Source: Rickettsiales bacterium
GTDB taxonomy: Bacteria; Bacteroidota; Bacteroidia; Cytophagales; Cyclobacteriaceae
NCBI GenBank assembly: GCA_002729235.1
Contig: PBTY01000106.1
Coordinates: 35,703 to 99,702 of the forward strand
Length of the DNA: 64,000 bases
Direction: 5' to 3'
Part shown: piece by piece, positions 19,701 through 28,176 of the stretch
Layout: every line of letters starts with the position of its first letter
Position numbering within the stretch: the stretch's first letter is position 1
The notes under the pieces: generated by a model
Database searches by the model: none
Told to the model about the DNA's origin: nothing
Seen by the model: the letters and a program-made list of their open reading frames with translations, nothing else
Made by a program: the position numbers and the translations under genes

Positions 19701-20309
19701 TTAACTACAACCACCTTGTACTTTTTTCTTTTTCCTTCCCTGAATCGGAGCTATTGGTGTAAACTCAACCTTTGGTAAAGACTTGGCACCAGTGAAGAAC
19801 TGCCTGGAAGCCATACGCTGCTCATACAAATCAAACTCATCTTTTGAAGCAGTTTGAGATGGATACTGAGGATCCAATATGGATTTGTTCCATTCCTCCA
19901 GACCACCTTTAAGCAAATAGTTATTCTTGTAACCCAGTTGCTTGGTAATCATCCACACTTGCGTTGCCAATCGATTATCCAAGCCATAAATGACGTTTTT
20001 CTTAAGCGACTGATCAAAGAAGTAAGCATAGTTTTCTGAAAACAAGCTGTCGATCGGGATATTAATTGCTCTAGGCAGTGGTTCCTTAAAATCGCTAGCA
20101 GGTCGTACGTCAATCAACTGAATAGACGGATCCCCAGATATCAACAGGTGAGCCAATTCATCCACAGAGATGTAGTTCGTTTCCAACAACATCTCTTGAA
20201 GCAACTCTTTTTCATTCAGTGCAATGGAGTCATTCTTCCTACCTGGAAGCATAGCACCCATTATACCCAACGAAATGATAATAATTGAAAGTATTTCTCG
20301 ACTTTTCAT
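19701..20309 (-). CDS. Membrane-anchored rhodanese-fold protein without active-site cysteine (first of pair)
   Basis: A 202-residue protein with an N-terminal membrane helix (about 6-21) and a rhodanese-like domain (about 47-145; IQLIDVRPASDFKEPLPRAINIPI). The active-site loop is VIYGLDNRLATQVW, with Gly109 replacing Cys. The fold signature ending in KGGLEEW is intact. The only cysteine is Cys201, in the C-terminal tail after a run of lysines (KKKKVQGGCS). The gene starts 11 bp after the second YeeE half. The tail cysteine could be a substitute sulfur carrier, which is speculation. Confidence 0.85.
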   Translation of the reverse strand: MKSREILSIIIISLGIMGAMLPGRKNDSIALNEKELLQEMLLETNYISVDELAHLLISGDPSIQLIDVRPASDFKEPLPRAINIPIDSLFSENYAYFFDQSLKKNVIYGLDNRLATQVWMITKQLGYKNNYLLKGGLEEWNKSILDPQYPSQTASKDEFDLYEQRMASRQFFTGAKSLPKVEFTPIAPIQGRKKKKVQGGCS

Positions 20310-20320
20310 GACATCATGAT

Positions 20321-20923
20321 TTATAGTTCTTTAGAAATATCAGGTCTCTTGAATTTCTTCTCTGCCCACTCTCCTACCCAAAACATGACCACAGCTGCCA
20401 CTATCACCAACAGCACCATTACGCCATCACTGAGCCCGAGAGTAGTTGATAATTTGATTCCACCCAGATAGTTTTTCATGTAGATCTCTTTCCAAAGTGG
20501 ATAGGTTTCTCCAAAAATGAAAATCCCAATCAAACTTCCGCCGAGATAAGCCAGTGCGTCCAACTTGCCAATTGCTGCAGCACACACGCTAGTACCTGGA
20601 CAGAAGCCTCCAACAATAAACCCGACTCCCATGATCACTCCACCAATAATCGCAGAATTGATAAAGTATTCGTTCACATAAACAATGCTCATATCAATCA
20701 TCTCGAAGTAGTTTAGGAACAAGATTCCGATCATGGCAACGATAGCAGCCGTAAAAAACACTTTCAAAACCGTGGTATCGTATCCATAAAACATCCCAGC
20801 GAGTTTTCTGCTTGAAGAAAAACCCGCTTGTTCAAGTGCAAACCCAAAGCCAATTCCTATGATGAAGGCAATTAGAAAATTGAGCTCTTGTGATATCTCG
20901 TATATTGGTATGACAGGTCCCAT
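20321..20923 (-). CDS. YeeE/YedE-family sulfur transporter, half-size subunit 2
   Basis: A 200-residue, roughly five-helix membrane protein. The start is placed at 20923 because the longer frame would run back into the upstream gene; this ATG follows that gene's stop after one base. The family signatures are FGFALEQAGFSSSRKLAG and GFIVGGFCPGTSVCAAAIGK, with Cys108 and Cys114. In full-length YeeE/TsuA proteins, conserved cysteines in such loops pass thiosulfate through the membrane. This gene and the next upstream one each encode half of that layout, so they probably form a heterodimer. It would move a sulfur compound for the adjacent reductase. Confidence 0.88.
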   Translation of the reverse strand: MGPVIPIYEISQELNFLIAFIIGIGFGFALEQAGFSSSRKLAGMFYGYDTTVLKVFFTAAIVAMIGILFLNYFEMIDMSIVYVNEYFINSAIIGGVIMGVGFIVGGFCPGTSVCAAAIGKLDALAYLGGSLIGIFIFGETYPLWKEIYMKNYLGGIKLSTTLGLSDGVMVLLVIVAAVVMFWVGEWAEKKFKRPDISKEL

Positions 20924-20924
20924 A

Positions 20925-21458
20925 TTAAATCCAGTTTTTTCTAAAGAAATAAGCAAACAAATAGGCCGTACCAAATATGGCGATCATGGTAACAAACCCA
21001 GCTAATGACAGTGTAGCCATTCCACTCAAGGCTGCTCCACTCGTACAACCCCGGCCAAACTGAGATCCAAACCCAAACAAGGCGCCACCTAGAATAGCCA
21101 TAACAATTCTCCGTTTCTTGGTAATGTTCGGTGAGTGTTCCGTTTTAAGAGATAGCCTACCAGACAATGCTCCTGATAAGAACCCTCCAACAACCACTCC
21201 TAATACTTGAAAGACCAACCAGCTATTCATTGGATTCTGTCCATTGGCAATGTACTTGCTATAAAACCCAGACTCTTCAGCTTTGACATGAGAGACGGTC
21301 TCTACTGTAGTCACTACCACACTTTTCATCGCCCCACTAGCACCCAGTCCTCTTCCTGTGAGATAAAATGACAACAGCAACACAAGCCCTAATATGATCC
21401 CTGCTAGATAGGGATTCATATACTTCGTTTTCCCGGTAATATAATTGTGATGTGACAT
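20925..21458 (-). CDS. YeeE/YedE-family sulfur transporter, half-size subunit 1
   Basis: A 177-residue membrane protein, start placed at the ATG at 21458 (MSHHNYITGK), which follows the NrfD gene stop by two bases. A TTG six bases earlier is less likely. It has about four helices and the signature FGSQFGRGCTSGAALSG with Cys138. It ends with a short basic tail and its stop lies one base before the second half-transporter. Together the two genes give the complementary halves of a thiosulfate/YeeE-type channel. It is translationally coupled to the oxidoreductase genes. Confidence 0.87.
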   Translation of the reverse strand: MSHHNYITGKTKYMNPYLAGIILGLVLLLSFYLTGRGLGASGAMKSVVVTTVETVSHVKAEESGFYSKYIANGQNPMNSWLVFQVLGVVVGGFLSGALSGRLSLKTEHSPNITKKRRIVMAILGGALFGFGSQFGRGCTSGAALSGMATLSLAGFVTMIAIFGTAYLFAYFFRKNWI

Positions 21459-21460
21459 GA

Positions 21461-22402
21461 TCAATATAAGTATCTACTTGCCTGTCCGGCATAAACAATG
21501 ATAAATCGTAACATAATATTCCCTACCAGAATCAAGATAACTGGAATGATCACCGGGATCTTCTGACCTCTTAATTCGAGTAGTTCTAAAAGAGCAGGAA
21601 CCACCATTCCAATAAACACTACGAATATCCAGAATGGTAAAGTGTATGGCCCACCAAGGAACAACTGTGCTGCCTCTATTTGAACTTCGGTACTTGCCAA
21701 AAGGCCCATGAATAAGTGAATAATGAAAAACAACTCCACTGCTATAATTACCAGGTCCAACTGGCTAAATAAACGTCGCTCCAGTTCATTTTTAGAGAAA
21801 CCCATGATTACCGCTGCACCTGCCGACAATCCCGAAGCCAGGAATAATGGACCAAGTATTGATGTATTCCATAGTGGTCTTGCATTGAATGCGGACAATA
21901 AGATCCCTGTATATATCCCCAGAATTACTGAATAGAATACCATGATCCAGGCCAATACTCTTCGATGCTTAATGAAGAATGCCTCCACGTCATACAACCA
22001 CTTAAACTTCCAATCCCAATTGGGCCACAATTCTCGCAAGTAAGTGGCACTCCAGATCACTGAAAGCGGTGTTACCACCATCAACGTCCAGGCTCCCCAT
22101 GACATTGGAGACTGTAACCTGACGGTAGTATATAATCTCCAGAAATATAGTTTATGGTGTAAATCCAGGAATAAAGCTCCCAATCCAAGGACCAAAATAA
22201 ATGGAGCAATCATCGGGGCCCATTTCACTGCAGAAGGCAATTCTTTGTCCTTGCCTCGCAGGTAATAAAAAGAGGCAAAAAACAAAATTCCTGCTGCCAA
22301 TCCTCCAACAAATAGATAAAATGCAATCTCCCATCCCCAGATGTGTAGGAAAGGATCTACTTTGTGATTCATTCTACCGCTTATAATTATTTCTTCTTCC
22401 AT
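21461..22402 (-). CDS. nrfD: NrfD/PsrC-family membrane anchor of molybdoenzyme
   Basis: A 313-residue integral membrane protein with about eight helices of the NrfD/PsrC type (WGWEIAFYLFVGGLAAGILF at the N-terminus, ASTEVQIEAAQLFLGGPYTLPFWIFVV near the end). Proteins of this family carry no heme, exchange electrons with the quinone pool and hold the FeS and catalytic subunits at the membrane. The ferredoxin subunit gene is 6 bp upstream. It thus completes a three-subunit PsrABC-like complex. Confidence 0.9.
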   Translation of the reverse strand: MEEEIIISGRMNHKVDPFLHIWGWEIAFYLFVGGLAAGILFFASFYYLRGKDKELPSAVKWAPMIAPFILVLGLGALFLDLHHKLYFWRLYTTVRLQSPMSWGAWTLMVVTPLSVIWSATYLRELWPNWDWKFKWLYDVEAFFIKHRRVLAWIMVFYSVILGIYTGILLSAFNARPLWNTSILGPLFLASGLSAGAAVIMGFSKNELERRLFSQLDLVIIAVELFFIIHLFMGLLASTEVQIEAAQLFLGGPYTLPFWIFVVFIGMVVPALLELLELRGQKIPVIIPVILILVGNIMLRFIIVYAGQASRYLY

Positions 22403-22408
22403 GGCTCG

Positions 22409-22942
22409 TTAGATTAAGAAGTACAATTGAGGGTCAGTTCCAGCCTCAGTTTTGAGGCGTTTGTATTTGCGTTCCTTTATTTTTTTAGAAACGTCACTAT
22501 TCGGATCATCCAAATCGCCAAAATACAAGCAGTTAGTTGGACAAACCTCTACACAAGCAGGCTGCTCCCCTTTTCTCACTTTATGAATGCAGAACGTACA
22601 TTTATCTACATATCCATCTGGATGAGGATAGCGCGCGTCATAAGGACAAGAAGCAATACAAGCTCCACAGCCAATGCATAAGTCTGGTGTCACCAAAACC
22701 ACTCCTCCTTCTTCGATATGACTTGCCCCAGTAGGGCAACATCTCACACAAGGTGCATTGGCACAGTGATGACATCTTTCTGATCTAAACTCCAGTTCCA
22801 GATTGGGGTAAGTCCCGGTGGTCGTTTCCACGATCCAATCTCTACAGTACCCGATAGGTACTTTATTTTCCAGCTGGCAAGCAACCACACAGTCACTACA
22901 ACCTACACACTTCTTGGTGTCAATAGCCATTGCGTATCTCAT
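22409..22942 (-). CDS. 4Fe-4S dicluster ferredoxin subunit (PsrB-like)
   Basis: A 177-residue electron-transfer subunit with four cysteine groups: CVGCSDCVVAC (12-22), CHHCANAPCVRCC, CIGCGACIASC and CTFCIHKVRKGEQPACVEVC. This is the usual four-cluster pattern of PsrB/NrfC/DmsB subunits. It wires electrons between the NrfD anchor and the molybdopterin subunit. The start codon overlaps the stop of the catalytic gene by 4 bp. Confidence 0.93.
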   Translation of the reverse strand: MRYAMAIDTKKCVGCSDCVVACQLENKVPIGYCRDWIVETTTGTYPNLELEFRSERCHHCANAPCVRCCPTGASHIEEGGVVLVTPDLCIGCGACIASCPYDARYPHPDGYVDKCTFCIHKVRKGEQPACVEVCPTNCLYFGDLDDPNSDVSKKIKERKYKRLKTEAGTDPQLYFLI

Positions 22943-25176
22943 GATGCTTCTACAGTTTCAGGTTTTTCAGTCAAAATGGTTACAAAATTTCCCCGCATGC
23001 CAGTACCCCCCATTACAGGATCTAGCTTTACGTTACTTATCAGTTCAGTATCACTCGCTCCTTTGCCAAAGGCGCGACTCAGCTTCTTCTGAGTATGTCC
23101 AAAACCATGGGCCATGTAAACGGAATCCCACCGAATGCGCTCCGTAATACGCACCTTAATAGAAAAAGTAGAGACTTTATCATTCTGATTTTTCAACCAC
23201 ACATACTGTCCGTTTTTCAAGGCCCATAGTTTGGCTACTTTTGGGTTTACCCACAACTCATTTTCAGGCATTATATCAACCAGATTTGGGTTATTGGACG
23301 TACGGCTAAAGGTATGAGCCGGAGCTCGACCGTAGTTCAATCGATAATATCCAGGTTTTGGTTGTTCATGTTCGGTATAGACCGGCATTGGCGGATGACC
23401 AGCATTGGCTAAATCAGTCGCATACAATTCGATTTTACCGGTGTTGGTATTGAATGCAAAGTCCTGACCAGGTTGAAAATACAGGTCATCGTATTCACGC
23501 TTGAATTTCTTCACTCCAATTCGTTTCATCTCTTCAAGAGAACTGCCTACCTTTTTCAATTGCCAATCCAATACCTCTTCTATGTCTTTGAATTGGAAGT
23601 ATTTATCTAATCCTAATTCAAATCCCAATTGCTGAGCGATCCACCAATCTGGCTTGGAGTTATATTTTGGTTTCACTGCAGGCATTCGTAGAGAAATGAC
23701 TGGTTCACGATGTGGAGAATCCCTGATGGCATCGTAACGCTCGAGGTAGGTACACTCAGGCAATACCACATCCGCATATCCCGTGATTTCCATTGGCATA
23801 GTATCGATCACTACTAACAATTCTAAAGCTTCAATAGCTTTCATGGTGAGTGACTGATCTGGGAGCGTATGGATTAAATTAGTACCATTAACTATCCATC
23901 CTTTGATGTTCCAATCACGACCTTCTGTAGGAATGGTCGCATCAACAAGCGCATTCGAAACCACCTCAGTGGCCATATCAAATTTACCATTGGCTGCATC
24001 TCTCCAGGTATGTTTGAATTCAGGGTAAGGAGGATGAGGGAAGTTTGGAATAGAAACTTTTTCAGGACTGTAGAATCCTCCTCTTCTACCCCATGATCCA
24101 AGCAAGGCATTGAGAATAGCTACCGCTCTTAATCGCTGGGTATCATCACCATACCAGGTGACGTGTCGTCCTGGGTGAATAATGACTGCCGGAGAGGCAT
24201 TGGCCATTTCCCTTGCCGTTTCACGTATTATTTTAGGCTCTATCGTGGTGATCCCATAGGCCCATTCTGGCGTGAAAGATTGAACATGATCCTTTAATTG
24301 ATCGAATCCAAACGTATACTTTTCTACATATTCTTTGTCGTACCATCCTTCATTGATGATTACGTTCATCCAGGACAGCAACAATGCTATATCTGTGGAA
24401 GGTTTGATTGGCAACCAGAACTTGGACTTGCTGGCTGCTGTAGAGAATCGAGGATCTACTGTAATAATTGTAGCTCCTTTGTCAATGGCTTCAGACATTT
24501 CCTGTACCTGTCCATTGTGCATGTTTTCACCAATATGGCTCCCAATAAGCACTAGACATCTGGTATCTCTGATATCTGTTCGTTCTGGTGAATAGATTCC
24601 TTCTCCAAAAGTAGATATGAAAGCTACTTCTCTAGGTCCACGACACTGAGCAAAGCTTGGAGCAGTGATATTGGACGAACCATATGCTTTCATCAAGTGA
24701 CCCAAAAACTTACCACCAGAACCATGGGTAAACAAGGCCATGCTATCCGCACCATATTTAGTGGATATGGCTTTCATTTTGTCACCAATCACTTTGAAAG
24801 CTTCCGGCCAGGTAGCTTGTTTAAATACTTGCTTACCGTCCTTTTCAACACGTATAAGTGGAGTTTTCAAGCGGTCCTCGTCATGATACATACCCACTCC
24901 GGCAGTACCACGAGGACATAGTCGACCATTACAATGTGGATCATCCTTATGCCCTTCCACTTTCCAAATCTCACCATCTTCATTCTTGGTTACCCAACCA
25001 GCACACTTCCAGAAGCACACTTCACAGTAAGTAGGTGTAATTGAAGGGTTTTTAGGTTCGGAAATGACATTATTGAGGAGATCTCCATTCGCCCAGCTAA
25101 TAACCGATCCGCCAAGAGTAGCCGTACCGATTCCAGCACTGGAAATTTTAATAAAGTTTCGTCTGTTCGTTTTCAT
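22939..25176 (-). CDS. TAT-exported molybdopterin oxidoreductase (polysulfide/thiosulfate reductase-like)
   Basis: A catalytic subunit of 744 residues. The start is at 25176 because it gives a clean twin-arginine signal (MKTNRRNFIKISSAGIG); the longer frame adds 24 poor residues. A 4Fe-4S site, CEVCFWKC with a fourth Cys in GRLCPRG, spans Cys51-Cys87. The likely molybdenum ligand is Cys178 (FAQCRG), as in PsrA/PhsA and periplasmic nitrate reductases. The C-terminal molydopterin-dinucleotide domain begins near 610. With rhodanese-fold and YeeE genes in the operon, a sulfur substrate is likely. Tetrathionate or another sulfur oxyanion cannot be excluded from sequence. Confidence 0.88.
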   Translation of the reverse strand: MKTNRRNFIKISSAGIGTATLGGSVISWANGDLLNNVISEPKNPSITPTYCEVCFWKCAGWVTKNEDGEIWKVEGHKDDPHCNGRLCPRGTAGVGMYHDEDRLKTPLIRVEKDGKQVFKQATWPEAFKVIGDKMKAISTKYGADSMALFTHGSGGKFLGHLMKAYGSSNITAPSFAQCRGPREVAFISTFGEGIYSPERTDIRDTRCLVLIGSHIGENMHNGQVQEMSEAIDKGATIITVDPRFSTAASKSKFWLPIKPSTDIALLLSWMNVIINEGWYDKEYVEKYTFGFDQLKDHVQSFTPEWAYGITTIEPKIIRETAREMANASPAVIIHPGRHVTWYGDDTQRLRAVAILNALLGSWGRRGGFYSPEKVSIPNFPHPPYPEFKHTWRDAANGKFDMATEVVSNALVDATIPTEGRDWNIKGWIVNGTNLIHTLPDQSLTMKAIEALELLVVIDTMPMEITGYADVVLPECTYLERYDAIRDSPHREPVISLRMPAVKPKYNSKPDWWIAQQLGFELGLDKYFQFKDIEEVLDWQLKKVGSSLEEMKRIGVKKFKREYDDLYFQPGQDFAFNTNTGKIELYATDLANAGHPPMPVYTEHEQPKPGYYRLNYGRAPAHTFSRTSNNPNLVDIMPENELWVNPKVAKLWALKNGQYVWLKNQNDKVSTFSIKVRITERIRWDSVYMAHGFGHTQKKLSRAFGKGASDTELISNVKLDPVMGGTGMRGNFVTILTEKPETVEAS

Positions 25177-25245
25177 GGTGCTCTTGATTGCTACCACAAG
25201 GTAAGGCGCATACCTGGCAGCATTAATGACCCATGAACGAGTATA

Positions 25246-25284
25246 CAATGATACTAATCAGCCATTTATGTAACCTTTGTTACA
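25246..25284 (-). promoter_or_regulatory. Promoter with CRP/FNR-type palindrome before the sulfur-reductase operon
   Basis: TGTAAC-CTTT-GTTACA (25269-25284) is a perfect 6-4-6 palindrome about 100 bp before the TAT-signal ATG. On the minus strand TATCATTG (25253-25246) is one base off the Bacteroidota -7 consensus TAnnTTTG, which would put the palindrome near -38. A CRP/FNR-family activator is the likeliest ligand. Confidence 0.5.
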
Positions 25285-25463
25285 CAACTTAAAGGAACGT
25301 TTTATCGGCTGTTAGTTGAAATAGCGCTTTCATCAATCGATAACCCGCGTTTATCAATCCAGCGATTATTCAATTCATCCACGGACTATATTCGTATTGC
25401 ATGGTTGATATAAACACATTTCGAAATTAGGTCATTACATCAACCGTGCGTTGCGGAATAGAC
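25285..25463 (+). other. Gene-free stretch with a 21-bp-spaced direct repeat
   Basis: No credible protein gene is seen in 25249-25724. CGCTTTCATCAATC (25325-25338) and CGCGTTTATCAATC (25346-25359) match at 12 of 14 positions, 21 bp apart, as in the LytTR-type operators of the first 17 kb. TATATTCG (25386-25393) resembles a -7 element. A plus-strand hairpin terminator at 25464 would end a transcript of about 100 nt. The only in-frame ATG there (25400) encodes nine residues. A small RNA is possible but unproven. Confidence 0.3.
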
Positions 25464-25500
25464 AAAGAAGCTTGACATGTGCAAGCTTCTTTCTTTTCTT
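25464..25500 (+). terminator. Strong hairpin with T-rich tail, plus strand
   Basis: A perfect 11-bp stem AAAGAAGCTTG / CAAGCTTCTTT around ACATGTG, followed by TCTTTTCTT. There is no plus-strand protein gene upstream for it to terminate. Confidence 0.65.
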
Positions 25501-25522
25501 CTGGTTAGAGTGATTGCAAAAT

Positions 25523-25547
25523 AAAACCCCACGATCGGTGGGGTTTT
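25523..25547. terminator. Bidirectional terminator downstream of the methyl-accepting protein gene
   Basis: A perfect 10-bp stem AAAACCCCAC / GTGGGGTTTT around GATCG. It can act in both directions and lies 178 bp after the minus-strand stop at 25725. Confidence 0.75.
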
Positions 25548-25724
25548 GGTGTAGATAATACATTTCAAATCCTAAAAAACTTTCATGTATTGATCCTTAC
25601 ACTAGAAGATATTTTAAATTCCTGTAATCAAGTCAGCTACTTGTTTGCTTGATTTGATATGATGAAGGTAGACCTATTCTTTCAAACATTTTCTGACAAA
25701 AGTTTGATTCACAATTGACTATTC

Positions 25725-27491
25725 TCAGTTCTGTGGCAAGTCAGAGAAAATTTCCTCCTCTTCTTCTACATCTCCGGTCAGGACTAATTGATCTGTTGCT
25801 TGTTTCAACGTATCTGAAATGATTTTGAATCGATTAATCTTATCATTAAATGACTCCATACCACTAGATAACTCCGACGCTGAACTGGCGATCTCTTCCG
25901 TACCTGCGGCAGTTTGCTCGGCAATCACCACAATATTCTCTGAAATAGAAACTACAGATGTAATCTGATCCAATTGTTTCTTTGCAGAAGTTAATATCTC
26001 ACCAGAAAGGTGAAGACTACTCTTGGATGAATCGAAAATCTTTTGGAAGGTCTCAGAAGCTTCTTTTGATTTAGTCTGTCCAACACCAATACGATTATTC
26101 ATTTCATCCATAGCCTGGCCAGCATCCGTAGTATCTCGTTGCACGTTAGACACTAACTCCTCAATTTCTTTGGCTAATCTCTTCGAATCCTCGGCTAGTT
26201 TACGTATTTCCTCTGCCACAACCGCAAAACCTCTTCCAGCATCACCTGCCTGTGCTGCTTCAATCGCCGCATTCAAAGCCAACAGGTTCGTTTGTGATGA
26301 AATCTCTGTAATCACACTTAGCGCTTTGCTAATTTGACTTGACCGCTGCTGCAGGACCTCCATGGAATGATTCGCACGTTTTGCATAATCCGAGATCTCT
26401 GAAATACTGTTCAACACCTCACCTGACATCTCCATACCCTGGGCACTGAGATCAGAACCCAATACAGTAGTTTCGTTGATATCTTCTGCCTTCTTACCCA
26501 TCTCCTCGGCTGAACTTCTTACCTGTTCTATGACAGAGGAAGCCTCATCTACCTTTACCACCTGAGTTTGTGCTCCAGTACTCATCTCTCCAATCGAGGA
26601 GGCGATCTCACTCGTATTGATACTCATTTCCTGGCTGGTGAAAGACATCTCTGCTGAAGACGACTCTATGTCCGAGGCACTCTCAATGACGCCTTTGAGC
26701 AATTGCTCCAGGTTGTCCATGGCGTCATTCAGATTATTCTTTAATCTACCGATATCACCCTCGGCTTTTTGAATGTAGCGTTTGCTGAAATTTCCACGGG
26801 ATAGTGACTCAATTATTTGATTTAACTGGGCAAACGGAGTAGCAAACGTGATGAGTAACTCGTTGATTGAGTAGCTCAACTCCTTCCATGCACCATTTTT
26901 ATCCCCTACATCTACTCGAACACCAAGGTTACCATAGGTGCCTGCCTCCTGAACAACTCGTTTGATATCTTCAATGCCAACATTGAGTTGATCACGCATC
27001 ATAATAAGTGACTTACCCAGGTTGTCCTGATTACTTTTTAGTTTGTATTCGGTATTGAGTTCACCTTTGCCAATTTCCCCTGCAAACACAGTAACTTCCT
27101 GAACAGTTTCGATGTATCGGGCAAATGACCTAAACACATCTCCTATCTCATCCTTCTTCTGCTGTAATTTTTCATTTACATTGATGTTGGTATTACCCAA
27201 ACTCAGCAACTCAATATCAGCAGTAATCTGCTGCATTGGATTCCTAATCATATAAATCAGGAAGTGAAATAGTGCTAATACCCCTGAAACCCCTATCGGA
27301 GCTGCCCAAAATAAATGGCTCAATCCGAAGTTACCCGTGATGTACCCTAAAAAGGCAATTGAAGCACATACTGCTACAATTCGAATCCCAAACCGAAAGA
27401 GAAAGGACTTCTTTAAAACAAAGTATAAGACAGCAACGAGAACAATCACACAGCCGAATATGGCTATGCTGAAAATGGCAAAATCACTCAT
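25725..27491 (-). CDS. Methyl-accepting chemotaxis-type signal transducer
   Basis: A 588-residue protein. Three N-terminal membrane helices (about 5-85) have almost no periplasmic sensor between them. HAMP-like and related linker segments follow (about 90-270; [27 protein letters not shown]). The MCP signalling hairpin has its tip at [37 protein letters not shown] (about 390-430), with classic coiled-coil flanks. No che genes lie nearby. Without an external sensing domain it may read membrane or cytoplasmic state. The linker resembles one in the kinase at 54075. Confidence 0.9.
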   Translation of the reverse strand: MSDFAIFSIAIFGCVIVLVAVLYFVLKKSFLFRFGIRIVAVCASIAFLGYITGNFGLSHLFWAAPIGVSGVLALFHFLIYMIRNPMQQITADIELLSLGNTNINVNEKLQQKKDEIGDVFRSFARYIETVQEVTVFAGEIGKGELNTEYKLKSNQDNLGKSLIMMRDQLNVGIEDIKRVVQEAGTYGNLGVRVDVGDKNGAWKELSYSINELLITFATPFAQLNQIIESLSRGNFSKRYIQKAEGDIGRLKNNLNDAMDNLEQLLKGVIESASDIESSSAEMSFTSQEMSINTSEIASSIGEMSTGAQTQVVKVDEASSVIEQVRSSAEEMGKKAEDINETTVLGSDLSAQGMEMSGEVLNSISEISDYAKRANHSMEVLQQRSSQISKALSVITEISSQTNLLALNAAIEAAQAGDAGRGFAVVAEEIRKLAEDSKRLAKEIEELVSNVQRDTTDAGQAMDEMNNRIGVGQTKSKEASETFQKIFDSSKSSLHLSGEILTSAKKQLDQITSVVSISENIVVIAEQTAAGTEEIASSASELSSGMESFNDKINRFKIISDTLKQATDQLVLTGDVEEEEEIFSDLPQN

Positions 27492-27675
27492 TTATTTGCG
27501 TTTAGGTTAATGATAAGGTGAGTTCTCGTTTTCCAATAGCTCCCCTAATTTCGACAAATAATTAATCAAAACCATACCGATTTGTCTAAGTAATCAATTT
27601 CAACGTTGAGAGTAGACATTGCTTCGACAAATAGAAACATGACATCAAAATAGTGGACGAATCCCTATAATCTTC

Positions 27676-27683
27676 TAATTTTG
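27676..27683 (+). promoter_or_regulatory. -7 promoter element next to dCMP deaminase start
   Basis: TAATTTTG fits the Bacteroidota -7 consensus TAnnTTTG exactly and ends 4 bp before the ATG at 27688. If used, transcription starts at about the start codon and the mRNA is leaderless. No clear -33 element is visible. Confidence 0.4.
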
Positions 27684-27687
27684 GCCT

Positions 27688-28170
27688 ATGATAAAGCCTG
27701 CATTTGATGACATCTTCATGGAGTTAGCCGTGAATCTTGCAAAAAAAAGCCATTGTATTAAGAGACATGTGGGTGCGGTACTTACAAAAGACACACGCAT
27801 TATTTCTATTGGGTATAATGGTCCCCCTGCAGGTACTCACAACTGTGACGATGAATTCCCAGAATCGGGTTGTCCACGTGATTCTAAAGGTGGTTGCTCA
27901 CTGGCGATTCATGCGGAGCAAAATGCCATCCTTTATGCCGTAAAAAACAAAGCCACTGTAGAGGGCTCAACTTTGTATGTTACGCTTTCGCCATGTTTGG
28001 CATGTGCTAGAATTATTTACACTGCAGGAATAGAGAAAGTCATCTACCTCAACTCTTATGCAGAGCACAAAGGAATAGCTAATGATGAAGGAGTAGATTT
28101 CTTGCAAAAATTTGGAATCAAAGTAGAAAAATACACCGGCCAGATAGAACACATTACAGATCTTATTTGA
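27688..28170 (+). CDS. dCMP deaminase (ComEB-type)
   Basis: A 160-residue zinc deaminase that converts dCMP to dUMP for thymidylate synthesis. The catalytic motif is HAEQN (His75, Glu77) with the zinc cysteines in SPCLACA (Cys103, Cys106). The N-terminal MELAVNLAKKSHCIKRHVGAVLTKD and IGYNGPPAGTHNC are typical of the family, and the length is normal. It is a lone plus-strand gene, divergent from the methyl-accepting protein, and its stop is 6 bp from the convergent T9SS gene. Confidence 0.93.
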   Translation: MIKPAFDDIFMELAVNLAKKSHCIKRHVGAVLTKDTRIISIGYNGPPAGTHNCDDEFPESGCPRDSKGGCSLAIHAEQNAILYAVKNKATVEGSTLYVTLSPCLACARIIYTAGIEKVIYLNSYAEHKGIANDEGVDFLQKFGIKVEKYTGQIEHITDLI

Positions 28171-28176
28171 TCTTCC

